Positions 12,627 to 23,270 of a DNA stretch of 64,000 nt are shown here, in pieces. The position numbers and the translations under genes are program-made. Each line of letters opens with the position of its first letter. The stretch's first letter is position 1. The stretch spans positions 1,426,001-1,490,000 of the forward strand of contig BCHU01000005.1 in the NCBI GenBank assembly GCA_001599715.1, read 5' to 3'. The notes below the pieces were generated by a model. The model was not told where the DNA came from and made no database searches. It was given only the letters and a program-made list of their open reading frames with translations. The DNA is from Phaeotremella fagi (Eukaryota; Basidiomycota; Tremellomycetes; Tremellales; Phaeotremellaceae).

Positions 12627-12851
12627 AAGAAAAGTAAATGAAAAGCGACTTAAAAAAAACTTCTCTGAAAACCTTTGTTCTGAATTGAAAACTGATACAA
12701 CTTGAGTGGAAGATATATACCCAGCCTTCCTGTCTTTTCTCTTTTTCTTTCCCAAGTTTCTAACTTAACCACTGCTCTTACTCTCAAACTTTTTCAATCT
12801 ATTGCTCTCTTACATACATCCATATACGGTACATCCAAATACCTAGTCATC

Positions 12852-13544
12852 ATGTCGACTCAAAGCTATGAGTTCAGAGAAGAAAACCTCTCCGTGAGTC
12901 CTCTGGCACATGGACACCATTTCCTTCCATTTTGCCACTCATATTGTAATCTGGCACTAACGACACATACATAGTCGGTCGCACAAACGGCTTACAAAAA
13001 TTATCAAGATACGCTCAAGCAATTCTCCGACACGATCAGCAACGTTGAGACTCTTGCAACGTTTGATAAAGGTTCCCTATTATTAGACGATGATGAAGGT
13101 CAAAGATTGAACAGTCGTCTGTCGTTTTGTCAACTTCCACCTCTCAAATCAGCTAGCGAAGTCAGTACCAAAGTAAACGGCGAACTCAAAGACTCTTTGT
13201 CTCTCATTATCGACACAGCTACCAAATACTATGTTCAATACTTGGTTTCTCGGACTTACTTCGAAAGAATCGAGTATTTCGGGATGAGAGGTATCAACAT
13301 TCCAGCTTTCAACGACGACATGCTCACAGAAATTCCGAAAATATCATCAAGCATGGTTGCCGTGACGATCTTTCAGAGGCAGAAATCGACTTCGAAAAGA
13401 AAAAGATCATGTTAGTACCTTTGTTCTTGATTTCTCAAATACGGAACAACACTGACGAAATGCAGAGAGTTAGGAACGGCCGAAATCAAGAAGTGGGGGA
13501 TGACGGGTGAGCGCAAGACTAAGGATGAGTATGAGAGCGACTAA
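12852..13544 (+). CDS. Small-family member 1, apparently frameshifted
   Basis: Member of an unrecognised family with four members and a relic in this window. Exon 1 encodes MSTQSYEFREENLS. After a GT-AG intron ending at 12974, the frame reads SVAQTAYKNYQDTLKQFSD and on to YVQYLVSRTYFERIEYFG, matching YVRYSVAKTYFDNKEYF of the 18501 gene. The frame then departs from its relative just after LTEIPK (about 13340). The expected continuation, IIKHGCRDDLSEAEIDFEKKKI, is in another frame and joins correctly across an intron (GTTAGT at about 13409 to CAG at about 13464) to ELGTAEIKKWG, stop at 13542-13544. One base appears to be missing in the AAAA run at 13338-13341. If not a sequencing error, the protein stops at 13413-13415, losing about 45 C-terminal residues. 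Confidence 0.6.
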
Positions 13545-14015
13545 GAGAGCAGCAATCTGTAAGTCTGCCCAGCTTCAGCCTGGCTGACTCTTCTTAGCAC
13601 AAGAGCTGCTGTTAGCACACTGAGTTTCAATCGTATGCGGGGGAAGAAAGGAGGAATGGAAATGTGCCACTTTGACTTGTTCATTTTTTTTAGTTAGTTG
13701 ATGAAAATTGTTGAGATCGTACTGTATGCCGTTCCGCAAACCTGGCCACCATGAAATCCATCTCCCCAGCACTTTCCAATGTTTCTAGATAATCTATAAC
13801 CACTTTGGGAAAATTTACTGTAATTTATCCTCTCCCCTATAGGGCGGTTGGGGCTTTTTGAAGCCGGCTCACCCGAAGATACTGTAGGTGGGAATACTGT
13901 GAACAGAGCTAGCGTGAAGAAGGCAGATTATTCCATCAGGAAAACTGGCATAGAAGACACATTCATCACCAGTCGGTACCCTATCTTTGAAAAGTCTATA
14001 TACGTTTGATACTGT
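13545..14015. other. Intergenic region between convergent genes
   Basis: 471 bp between convergent stops. No protein-like frame, repeat or RNA gene recognised. Confidence 0.5.
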
Positions 14016-15490
14016 CTATGAAATCTCCAAAGCTCTATAGATTGCTTTTTCAATATCCTTCTTTGCCTGCAACACTGTAGGATTTCCAGCCCCGGGTAAC
14101 TGCTGGGTCGTCCACACAGCCTAACATCAGCTTCGCCTTCATTTTAAACTCACAGCAATACCTGATTGTGGATCAATCCAAAATTCTGTCCCTGCAGCCC
14201 CTCCCCAGCCGACACTGCCAGACTTTCTACCAAACCCACCACGTCGACGACCATCTTGTGGCTGATAGATGGCCACAGCCGTACCCCAATTGGCCTCTCC
14301 TGGTTGGATCAATCCTTCTTCTGGTGTTTGCATCAACCATCTGTTGTAGACGGCAGCCATGTTTGATAGCGCGCTTTCAGGGAGGGAGGGTTCGAAAATC
14401 GAGGTGATGCTCGTCTCGGATAACAATTGAATTTTTGGACCTGGACATTGCCCAAGTTGATGAAGTCGAGCGTTAAGCAAATAAGATAGCAGTTTAATGT
14501 AATCTCTGGTATTAGAGTAAATACCACCCCCACCCAGACAATATTCTAGTTCTTCTTTTCTAACTGTCAGCGAAGGGATTTGCAAAAGATAATTCACCTT
14601 CTTGGAATGGTAAGAAGTGGTACCTGGCCATCAAGGACCTCCCATACAACTTCACCACCAAGTTCTGAACCACGACCATATCGTAAGGGCATGAGTCGAT
14701 CCGTCCACTCGAAAGGATAAAAGGTGGTTTCCAACATGTTGAGAGGCTCTAACACATTACGTTTCAAATATTCTTCAGTGTTTTCCCCGACGATAACGGG
14801 TAGTAACAAGCCCAACCAGCTGTTATTCATTAGCTTGATTTTTGATCCCACTCACTCGGCTGCGTTCCCGTATTCAAAAACGGTACCAGGAGTTTCTGTG
14901 ATAGGTTTATAAACAAGCGAGGACTGCGATTTAGATTAGCGCTTTTGTTTGAGCATAAACATTCCATACCAGTTTTGCCCCAAGAACGAATCCAGTTGGG
15001 TTACCTGGCAAACTACGCCAGTCTTGGTAGAGAGGACCCATTTCCGCAGCGAATCCACTCGTATTGTTAAGCATGTTGCGGAGTTTGATTGGAACACTGT
15101 TTCGTTCATACAACGGTTGCCCGTCTTTGAATCCTACCAAACGTTTTGAGGCAGCACTTTTCAGTCTGTCGTCAAACTGAGTCATATCCGTGTCCAACGT
15201 CAAGATCCCACGATCCATAAGTTGTAAATAGGCTGAAAGCTTAGTATCAATTCGAGCATAAAGAACTTACCAACAGCAATGATGAGTTTGGTTGTAGAAG
15301 CAAACCACATAACATCAGAAAGCGAGGCTTTTCTATCTTCGGATCCTCGCTTTAATTGATCAAAGAATCCACTGCAACCTTCAAAGATGATACCGTCTGG
15401 GCCGACGACAGAAAGAAAAGCCCCAGCGAGATGACTGGCTTGCCGGTCTAGTACTTCTTGTATGATCTGTTCATTCCGAGGGTCCATCAT
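14016..15490 (-). CDS. Serine beta-lactamase-fold hydrolase / transesterase (PF00144 type)
   Basis: Class C beta-lactamase-like fold protein. In fungi such proteins act as esterases, amidases or acyltransferases rather than antibiotic-resistance enzymes. The nucleophile motif S-x-x-K is FASTTKLI (about 15300), the second motif Y-x-N is GGIYSNTRDYIKLL (about 14510), and a glycine-rich segment RRGGFGRKSGSVGWGGAAGTEF lies near 14200. The last exon gives LPGAGNPTVLQAKKDIEKA and ends RALEIS. Start at the double Met at 15490. No signal peptide, so probably cytosolic. At least four short introns (near 14140, 14550, 14850, 14930 and 15270). It is divergent from a sugar-type transporter with 279 bp between starts, which suggests shared regulation. 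Substrate unknown. Confidence 0.87.
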
Positions 15491-15769
15491 CCTTGCTGAA
15501 GAAAGATTTGCTCAGTGTGCGATATATGCAAGCCAGTGTATTAGTTAGTATAAGATATCCGACAATCGGTATGATACCAAGAAATTTAACGGCCCATCCG
15601 CCATTTCCCATAGCATGTGATACCCGACATGTGATATTATCAGTATTGCCGTATTTCCTCGCATATCTTTCTTTCTACCTGGAACTACTTTACGGATGGC
15701 TCCCGAATGTAAGAGGTATATATTCCCCAAGGTAGGAGATGAAGTTTTGAGCATCTTCCGAAATCCAAC
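15491..15769. promoter_or_regulatory. Divergent promoter, hydrolase / MFS transporter
   Basis: 279 bp between divergent starts. GTATATATTCC at 15715-15725 is a TATA-like box 45-55 bp before the transporter ATG. No open frame that looks real. Confidence 0.45.
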
Positions 15770-17576
15770 ATGTCTCACGAGCAACAACTAAACGACGGAA
15801 AGCCTTCCTTTTACGCCATTCCAAGTAGGTGCCACGAAGCAAGAAAATCAACTTACATCAGACAATACTGCCGAACAGTGGTGGAGAGACCCATGTCTGA
15901 GAAAGAATGTTTTGCACTGTATCGGTCTGTGCTTTTGCGTGTATTATCTAGGATGTAAGGCTTGGCAGTTCGACTTTACTGATATCAGATGACGCTTCAC
16001 TCCTGACTGGCCTCCAAGCTGTCCCTCAATGGCAAACGTAAGTTTCTATTTGTGTTGAGCGACACCAACAGAGTAGATACTTTGGCAGTCCGTCTGGAAA
16101 TTGGCTTGGACTCATATCTGCCACCTTGTTCATTCCTTCTCCAGTGTCTGCATTTATCGGTGATTACATGTGTGGTCGATGGGGAAGACGTGCTCCCATC
16201 TGGCTAGGTACAGGTATCACAGCTGTCGGCATTATTTTCATGACGGCTGTACAATCCACGCAACAATTTATGGGTGCTAGAGTCATCCTTGGATTTGGTG
16301 GTTCTCTTGCCAAGGTGGCAGCTCCTGTACTGCTGCAAGAGATAGCCCATCCTCGACTTCGTAGTTCTCTCGCAACGGTGTATTGGACGTTCTACTTCAT
16401 TGGTTCCATCTTCAGTGCTTCTCTAAGTAGTGAGTTCATGTCGTTGATGCATAGCTGAAACCTAGTCGCTGGACTCTACGTCTCTGGAGATTGGGGATGG
16501 AGAATGCCCATCTTATTCCAAATCGCTGGGCCCATTTGCGTTTTCGCATTAACTTTCAACATTCCAGAGTCTCCACGTTGGTTGATTTCGCAAGGTAAAA
16601 GCGAAGCGGCTCTGAAGATCCTCGCAAAGTATCACGCCAACGGTCATTCTGACGATCCTCTCGTGGAATGGGAATACCAATCTATTACATCGGCACTTCA
16701 TCAAGAATCCCTTTTACCGAAAACCTACTATATGGACTTTTTCAAGACCTCTGGTAACCGAAGACGATTACTAGTCACTGTAGCACTCTCTTTAGGAACC
16801 AATTGGGTCGGAAACGGTATTATTTCTTAGTAAGTTCAAATCGAGATTCTTGACTGATTCAAGTTATCTGTCTCCAATTCTCAAATCGGTCGGTGTGACA
16901 AGTGCTCTGAATATCACCGCTATCAACTTAGGTCTTGCTGTTTGGAACCTTATCTTAGCCCAAACCGCTGCTATAAATGTTGAGAGATTCGGTCGACGTC
17001 CGCTGTTACTCATTTCCACAGCAGGGTTGATCTTCTCTTACTGCTTCGTCATGGGATTCTCCGCCTCTTTCGCTACAACTGCAAATGCTTCCATGGGACT
17101 TGCTGTAATTCCATTCTTGTTTATTTTCTATGGGTTCTACGATATTGCTTGGACACCATTACCATACGCCTATGTTACGGAGATTATGCCATACAACTTA
17201 CGGGCAAAGGGCGTCGCTATCTTTGTGGCTGTACAGAATGCAGGGTAAGTCGTAGAACTCAAGATTAGTCATCACCGGGGCTAATATCTTCTGCTTTATT
17301 TCTGGCAGAAACGCTTTCAATCAGTTTGTGAATCCGGTTGCGTTGGCTGCTATAACTTGGAAATACTACGCTGTTTATATCGCCATCGACCTCTTCATGC
17401 TAGGTTTGATTTACTTGTTTTTCCCTGAAACCAAAGGATTAACCATCGAAGAGGTATCTTTGGTGTTCGATTATGGTCGTAAAGGGGACAGAAAGTTGGC
17501 AGCTGAAGCTGTTGGCCGTGCAGTTATGGAGAGTCACAATGCCAAGGGAGATGTAGAACATGAAGAGAAAGTCTGA
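15770..17576 (+). CDS. MFS sugar-type transporter
   Basis: Twelve-span major facilitator of the sugar porter family, resembling fungal lactose/hexose permeases. Motifs: WGRRAPIWLG after span 2, the R-x-x-x-G-x-G-G type VILGFGGSLAKVAAPVLLQEIAHP, the family signature PESPRWLISQGK, GRRPLLLISTAG after span 8, and FPETKGLTIEEVSLVFD at the C-terminus. Exons: MSHEQQLNDGKPSFYAIP to 15828, NTAEQWWRDPCLRKNVLHCI..., a short exon YDASLLTGLQAVPQWQT (about 15988-16039), then four larger exons. Introns occur near 15829-15861, 15956-15987, 16040-16078, 16427-16467, 16831-16860 and 17246-17308. Plasma membrane location is from the family. The transported sugar cannot be read from sequence. Confidence 0.9.
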
Positions 17577-18036
17577 GAGCGACACTAGGGAGGTGTTCTA
17601 TGAGCGACTTCCATACAATTGGCATCGAATAGAAAGAAGAGAGTTTTGCTACTGTAGTATTTTGTACTTTACAGTATGTGGTTCATTGATGAAACCGTTT
17701 GAGGTCTAGAAACATTGTACGACATTTCCTGTTGAGGTAAGGTAGACTCAACCTGAGAAACCTAAGGTGTAAAATTATTCGAAGCTCGCATCGCGTTCCT
17801 TTGTTCGCAAATTAAAGTTATAATGCGATAAAATTGCGAGTATGTTTTAGGATCGTCAGGTACTGTATAAGTACCCGTACAATCCCTTGTAATATTAATG
17901 AAAAAGCCAGGACAATGACGCAATCCGAGCAGGATGAGTGACAATCTAGAATGAAGTATTTTATCCCTTGTACTGTCATTCGTCATTTTTTAGCCTGAAA
18001 ACATTTTATTCTTCAGATCTCTGACAATAATCTGAT

Positions 18037-18071
18037 GTAGTCTTCTAACTCAGTCTTCTAGAGTGAAACAT
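18037..18071 (+). repeat. Upstream element B, copy 3
   Basis: GTAGTCTTCTAACTCA then TTCTAGAGTGAAACAT. Same element as 12381-12419 and 12591-12626. Confidence 0.65.
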
Positions 18072-18180
18072 GTCAGGTTTATCGGTGAAATGACTTTTTA
18101 CGGATCGTTCGTCATTTTTTCACCGAAGAATACTGTAAACAGGAGAAAGTCAGAGTCTTAAATGGGGTTGTCCTTTTTTG

Positions 18181-18200
18181 TCCTTTGTGATCCGTCATTC
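18181..18200 (+). repeat. Upstream element A, copy 2
   Basis: TCCTTTGTGATCCGTCATTC. It differs at two positions from 12531-12550. Confidence 0.65.
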
Positions 18201-18255
18201 ATGAACGTGTAAACATTCATTACACGTTTGATAAATCAGAGACGTAATTGAGTCT

Positions 18256-18288
18256 TAGTCTTCTAATTCACTTTGATAGTGTGAAATA
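18256..18288 (+). repeat. Upstream element B, degenerate copy 4
   Basis: AGTCTTCTAATTCA then GATAGTGTGAAATA. Same order and spacing after element A as in the 12.5-kb region. Confidence 0.5.
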
Positions 18289-18500
18289 AATGAAGAAGAA
18301 AAGAAAACAGAAATAGGAAGCCACTTCACACCACCTTTGTTCGGACTCGGAAATGATATTTTTAATGGAGGACATAACCACAGAGTCGTTCGTCTTCTCT
18401 TACTTTTTTTTTGTCTTTCCCCTTCAACTCTTACAATCTCTTATAACTCACTCAATTTCTCACTTCTATACATACTAAACTCTCAGAGAACAAATCCAAC

Positions 18501-19226
18501 ATGTCCGAGCTAACCTTCGAATGGGATGATTTTAAAGTAAGTGCTGGAGATTTCATTTTGTATCCATTTCTCCGTGTGGACCTCGCTAATAAAAGGGTCA
18601 CAGTTCGCCACGCAAGAAGCTTCTGCAGCTTACAAGTCCTACATCGAACAGTTCACAGAAGTCATCAATGATGACGAAAAGTCATCAACAGTTTCACTTT
18701 CCGCTGATGGTTTCGATACCGCGAGTAAACGAGAACAACTCCGACCCCTCAAGCAAGCCAGTGAGCTAATCGAACAGACACCTTGGCTCGACACGCCCTT
18801 GTACGCACTCTACGAGAAAGCTGTTCGAGAATACGTTCGATACTCAGTAGCCAAGACGTACTTCGATAACAAAGAGTATTTCAATCAGAAAGAAAGCAGT
18901 ATTTCCGACTTCAACGAGAAAAATATCCTTCGAAAGCTTCCAAGCGTCATCGCTCAATTTGGGATCCGAAACAATTGTCCGGATCCAGGCTTCGAGGCTG
19001 CCAAAAGCCAGATCAGGTAAGTGAATTCAGACTGCTTGTTTTCCATTTAAACTAAGGACTTACTGTTATCCTCTAGGGTACTAGCTGAAAGCGAGATAAA
19101 AAAGTGGGATATGGAAGGTTCCAAGAGTAAGTTTTACTTAATGGATAAAGCTAACACTGTTCCAAAGACTCCTCTCAGTAGTTTGTAGTCTCAGGATTTA
19201 GTGGGGGTGATTCAGGCGAAGTATAA
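18501..19226 (+). CDS. Small-family member 2, uncharacterised
   Basis: Intact member of the unrecognised small family, about 180 residues. Exon 1 is MSELTFEWDDFK. After an intron (GTAAGT at 18537 to CACAG at 18604), FATQEASAAYKSYIEQFTEVI begins the main exon. The main exon has two helical halves joined by a charged linker: LRPLKQASELIEQTPWLD and EKAVREYVRYSVAKTYFDNKEYF, then ILRKLPSVIAQFGIRNNC. A third exon gives VLAESEIKKWDMEGSK. A strong GTAAGT donor at 19128 and a GCTAAC branch point indicate one more intron, giving an end at 19226; without splicing the stop is at 19186-19188. No signal peptide or membrane span; probably soluble and helical. Upstream repeats are shared with member 1. I cannot name a function. 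Confidence 0.68.
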
Positions 19227-19330
19227 GAGGGGCAATCGATTACTCTGTATATATATATGTTTGTAGTTCGTGGCTGAAGTTTATAGGGAAGTGCAATTTG
19301 ATATTATTTCAATTATACCACCTGCGTCTA

Positions 19331-19659
19331 GAAGTAGAGCGAGATTTCTATGCAGCTTATAAGTCTACTCTGGAACAATTCTCGGATGAGGTCAGCAAGA
19401 CCACAGTTTTGTAAAAACTCAGTATGATGATCAACTTTCTGCCGCCAATTTCAATGAAACACGATGCGATCGTTGCAGTGATCCAGGAAAACAGGCGGAA
19501 ACGCTGCAACCCTCAAGGCAGCCAGTATAATGCTCAGCTTCGCCACCAACGACCTTCAAGGATCAGCGTTACATTGTCGCAAGGACATACTTTGAGAGTA
19601 AGGCATGTCTGGATTTGGGAATGAGAATATTCAAGGTTTCAACAATATATTTGTACTGA
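19331..19659 (+). pseudogene. Relic of a small-family gene
   Basis: Fragments of the same family in broken frames. ERDFYAAYKSTLEQFSDEVSK (19337-19400) matches QEASAAYKSYIEQFTEV of the neighbour. LKAASIMLSFATNDL follows in a shifted frame, and RYIVARTYFESKACLDLG (about 19567-19620) matches RYSVAKTYFDNKEYF. Stops and frame changes separate the pieces and no start exon is evident. It lies directly downstream of the intact copy, so a tandem duplicate that decayed is the simplest reading. Confidence 0.65.
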
Positions 19660-20000
19660 GTAAGTATGCTTTGAGATGCCAAGTACACCAGTACAACTAC
19701 TTGATATTCCAGACAGGAAGGATCGAATGTCATGCCACACGCGTCGGCTGCCACAAAGACTGAATTGTAGTTGTCGCAGTAACAACAACACATACAGAAC
19801 GGGAATGAGGGGAATGTGGGTGGACGATATCTAAAGTTAAATACTACACACCATCTTCGACAAATATCATACTCATACCATAGCTCTCAACACGACAACC
19901 AGGTGACACTGTCCACTACGGCTTGTATCAATGTTGTAATGGAAAGAATCGCGGTAGAGAATCAATCTATAATTTAACTTTGCGCCCTCGTCATTCAAAG
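19660..20000. other. Intergenic region before the Ser/Pro-rich gene
   Basis: 341 bp. No gene recognised; probably the promoter and 5' UTR of the gene starting at 20001. Confidence 0.45.
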
Positions 20001-23000
20001 ATGCTGTCACGATCACCAGGCGGACTACTTGCAGGACAACAACATCTAGAACTCATCAGATCACCAAGTGGTGAGTAGCTCCCTTGTTCGGCGAAGTTCA
20101 TTCATAGGTCTCATTAAAATAGCTCACTAACGTACCAAATTCTCAGGGCAATCCACTTCCACAACTTCCAGTTTTTCTTCGCCAGCACATCACGACCCTA
20201 ATCAAACCAAGCGAAGATCAACAGATACAGGCGGTTTTGACTACTACTGGTCAGCAGATGCCGGTAACGGAGCATCATCATCCACCTCATCTCTAATAGG
20301 TCTGTCACCATCACCCAGTCATGCTCTTCTAAACTCTCCAGTGGATTATCATGGTAATCCACTCCATCCTCAACACAATGGTACATCTACAAGCCTCAAA
20401 GATTTAGTGCAAGAAGAAAGTGATAGGATGGGATATGATAGTAACAACGTCGAACAGCTTTTACCTCGACCACCTCTTCATACAAATTTAAGTGGATCAG
20501 ATCCAGGTCCATCCAATCGTCGAATTCACCTCGTTTCTCATCTATCAACTGGATCAGTCACTGGTGCCGGAGAAGACGTTATTTCTCCTGGTGGATTCTC
20601 TTCTGATTCAGTTTATTCAAACGCAGATTCTGGAGGGAGTGCATCGGGACATTCCAGATCTCATGGTATCATGAGAACCGGCTCGACAGACACAGAGAAA
20701 AGTCGATACTCAGATCCGGACACTGATGTGGATAGTAAAAAAGGTGCATTAGAACCATCAATAGCGGATGGAGATTCTGGTTGGACGAAAAACCACTATA
20801 CTCGGGGAAGTGTTGCTTCGACAATCATGGGAGATCCACTTTCTACGCCAATTCCACGATACGATACCGATAGAACTGATCTGCACGTACCAAATTACCC
20901 ATCAAGATCTCATTATATCCCCAATGAAACTACACCAACACGGGGATTACACACGAAAACGACTTCAACAGGAGGTGTCAGTGAAAGATTGACCTTCGTT
21001 GCTCCTCCGGATATATCGCGGCGGTCCCTAGATGCTCTCGAACGTGAAGTGGACGCAACAGGTGAATTGATGGGTAAAATGTCTGTTAGAGTGGTTCGAG
21101 ATGATGGACCACAAAGCGCACCAGCTTGGCAAACGGAATTTGGGGAAAAGGTCACAGGTCTGATGTTAAGTCCTGATGGTGATGAAACTCTCAAAGCGAA
21201 ACGACCCAGTTTGGCAACCTTGTCAAATGCGAATTCTGCTGAAGACATGTTGACACCGGAACGTTACGAAAGAAATCGACCTGTAACTCCAACGTCTGAT
21301 TCGAAAATCAGCCCAGCTCCAAGTCCTGAACCACCTCCACGAAGTACCTTGCGAAGACAGTGAGTTTGATGTTGGAACCGTACTGATTTACAGGTTCGTC
21401 CCTAACACCAAACAAGCCGAAACTCCATCATCACATTCCCAAACCAATCTCTCACCCCAATCCGCCCTTCTCGCTCTTCCGCCCTCTATTCCTACTATCA
21501 TCAATACACCTAATTCACCAGATCCACCAAAACCACCCTCCAGGTCGTCATCTAGGTCAGCTCCTGACGGTGCTGCACCACCCTCACAATCTGGCTCGGC
21601 GTCTGTCACGACAATTAATGACTTGACAGATATGCTGGGAGGAGCTATCGACGCCATCGGTTTGATCGATTCTCGGGATACTCCGCCACCACTAGTGTAT
21701 GAGCCTACTAAGGTAACAAAGTCTGTGAACGCCAGTCCCATACTAGCAGAACCAATATCTTCCCCTCAGGAAAGAGATCTAGTGTCTACTGTACCCGCAG
21801 ACAATCGTACCAGGACATTCTCACTATCAAGTGATTCTGGTCAACCCATATCTTCAGCATCGATACACTCAACTTCGGGGATAATGAATATGGGAAGGCG
21901 AGGTACACAACCTGAACCTCTACGAAAATCCTCATCAATCTACTCGTTCCGATCTGGGTCTATCGCTTCTCCCACTTTAGTTCCTCCTTTCAATCCAAGT
22001 AAACCTTGGCCAGCGGCTATGCTGTTTGGTCATATCAAAACGCTGAAAGGGGCTGGGGATAGAGCGAAGGGTTATGCAAGAGGTATCAATGATCTGGCTA
22101 GAGCTGAGACTGGAATGAAAGAGTGGTGTATAGCAGCTAGTGAGTGTTTTGTCCTCGGTGAAAGACTTTGCTAAAGCATATTCAGCAAATGCCAACCATC
22201 GTCCCTCTATCATCGTTCAAGCTCCACCTGGACTAGGACATCCCAAATCTCGAAATCACAGTGCAACGTCATTCAATAGTTCGACACAATACAACCCTTC
22301 CCCACATCCCCGAAACGTCTCTACAGGCTCCGAATTCCCCATGCGAGCTGATTCATATACAGCGAGAGAGATTTCTGTCCGTCACATTGATCCAAGTGAT
22401 CAACCAACCTCTTTACCAGCTAATCTACCGTATCCCCAACTACAACAACAATTTGGTAATGTGAAGCCCAGTCCGTCCATACAAAGTATAAGCAGTGTTT
22501 CGGGGAAGAAAGGATTTTTCTCGAATATAGGACGAACGAAGGGATCCAGTAAACCTCCAACATCGATTGGGCCACCTTCTTCGAATATACCATTAACTGG
22601 ATCCGGTCTAAAGAAAGATGTTAGGGGATTATCAATCTCTGGACCTACGTTTGATAATTCAAATTTGACCGCTCCGAGAGTTCAACAATCAATATCAGCA
22701 CCCATGGGACCTAGAGGACCAAGAATGGGAAGCTTCACTCCTGAACCAACAGGAAATAGAAGAGAGTCCTTGGAGAACGAGAACGTACATGTTAATCCTA
22801 ATGGACGAACATCACTGGATACAGGAATGGCAAATTATATGAGAAGTAGGGGTTCGTTGGATAGTAATCGACCTGGAAAATTGAGTGCACCTCCTAATTC
22901 TGGTCATACGATCTCTCCACTTGGAGTCAACTTGGATGAGGAAGTTAGAAGTATGGGTGACGTTCTACCGAATGCTGAGAGAGCTGTTTTGAGACGATAT

Positions 23001-23135
23001 CTTGAAAGATATGGGGAGCAGATGCAGGCTATAGGGTAGGTCTTCGTTGGTTTCGTTCGGTGGATTTTTACTTATTTCTTGGGTTATAGGGCGTATCTGG
23101 AAGATGAAAGGAATGGAAGGTTGTTGCATGGGTAA
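20001..23135 (+). CDS. Large Ser/Pro-rich protein of unknown function
   Basis: About 1000 residues, mostly Ser, Pro, Thr and Gly, and therefore probably disordered. I do not recognise it. Exon 1 reads MLSRSPGGLLAGQQHLELIRSPSG. Later landmarks are LDALEREVDATGELMGKMSVRVV, NDLTDMLGGAIDAIG, and the most ordered-looking part, IKTLKGAGDRAKGYARGINDLARAETGMKEWCIA, a helical block recalling fungal proteins that pair such a segment with long disordered arms. The C-terminus is helical, with RAVLRRYLERYGEQMQAIGAYLEDERNG after a final intron, stop at 23133-23135. Introns near 20071-20145 and 21361-21391. The frame changes at about 22140 and needs either a 25-nt or a 58-nt intron, or is an indel. Arg-x-x-Ser sites are frequent, hinting at kinase control. 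Confidence 0.75.
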
Positions 23136-23270
23136 TTTAAATTTGTCCGTCCCATCCTATAGGATATTCATTGCATATAGTTCTTAAATCACAGATTGTC
23201 TACATGATATAATCAGGTTGTTTTTCAATATGTACATAATCCATTGCAGTTCAATATATACCACTATGAT

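Larger units (their letters stand above)
11981..12851. promoter_or_regulatory. Upstream region of small-family member 1, with repeated elements
   Basis: 870 bp without a gene. It holds two copies of a TCTAATTCA...TTCTAG-C-GTGAAACAT element (12381-12419 and 12591-12626). It also has CGTCATTC boxes preceded by a T-rich CTTT or TGTACTT (about 12459-12476, 12531-12550). TATATA occurs at about 12713. The same elements occur in the same order upstream of the second member at 18501. Confidence 0.6.
17577..18500. promoter_or_regulatory. Upstream region of small-family member 2, with repeated elements
   Basis: 924 bp. It holds CGTCATT boxes at about 17978-17990, 18108-18120 and 18181-18200, and element B copies at 18037-18071 and 18256-18288. 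CCACCTTTGTTCGGACTCGG at 18331-18350 recalls ACCTTTGTTCTGAATTG at 12671-12687 in the same relative place. T- and C-rich just upstream of the start. No gene recognised. Confidence 0.58.
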
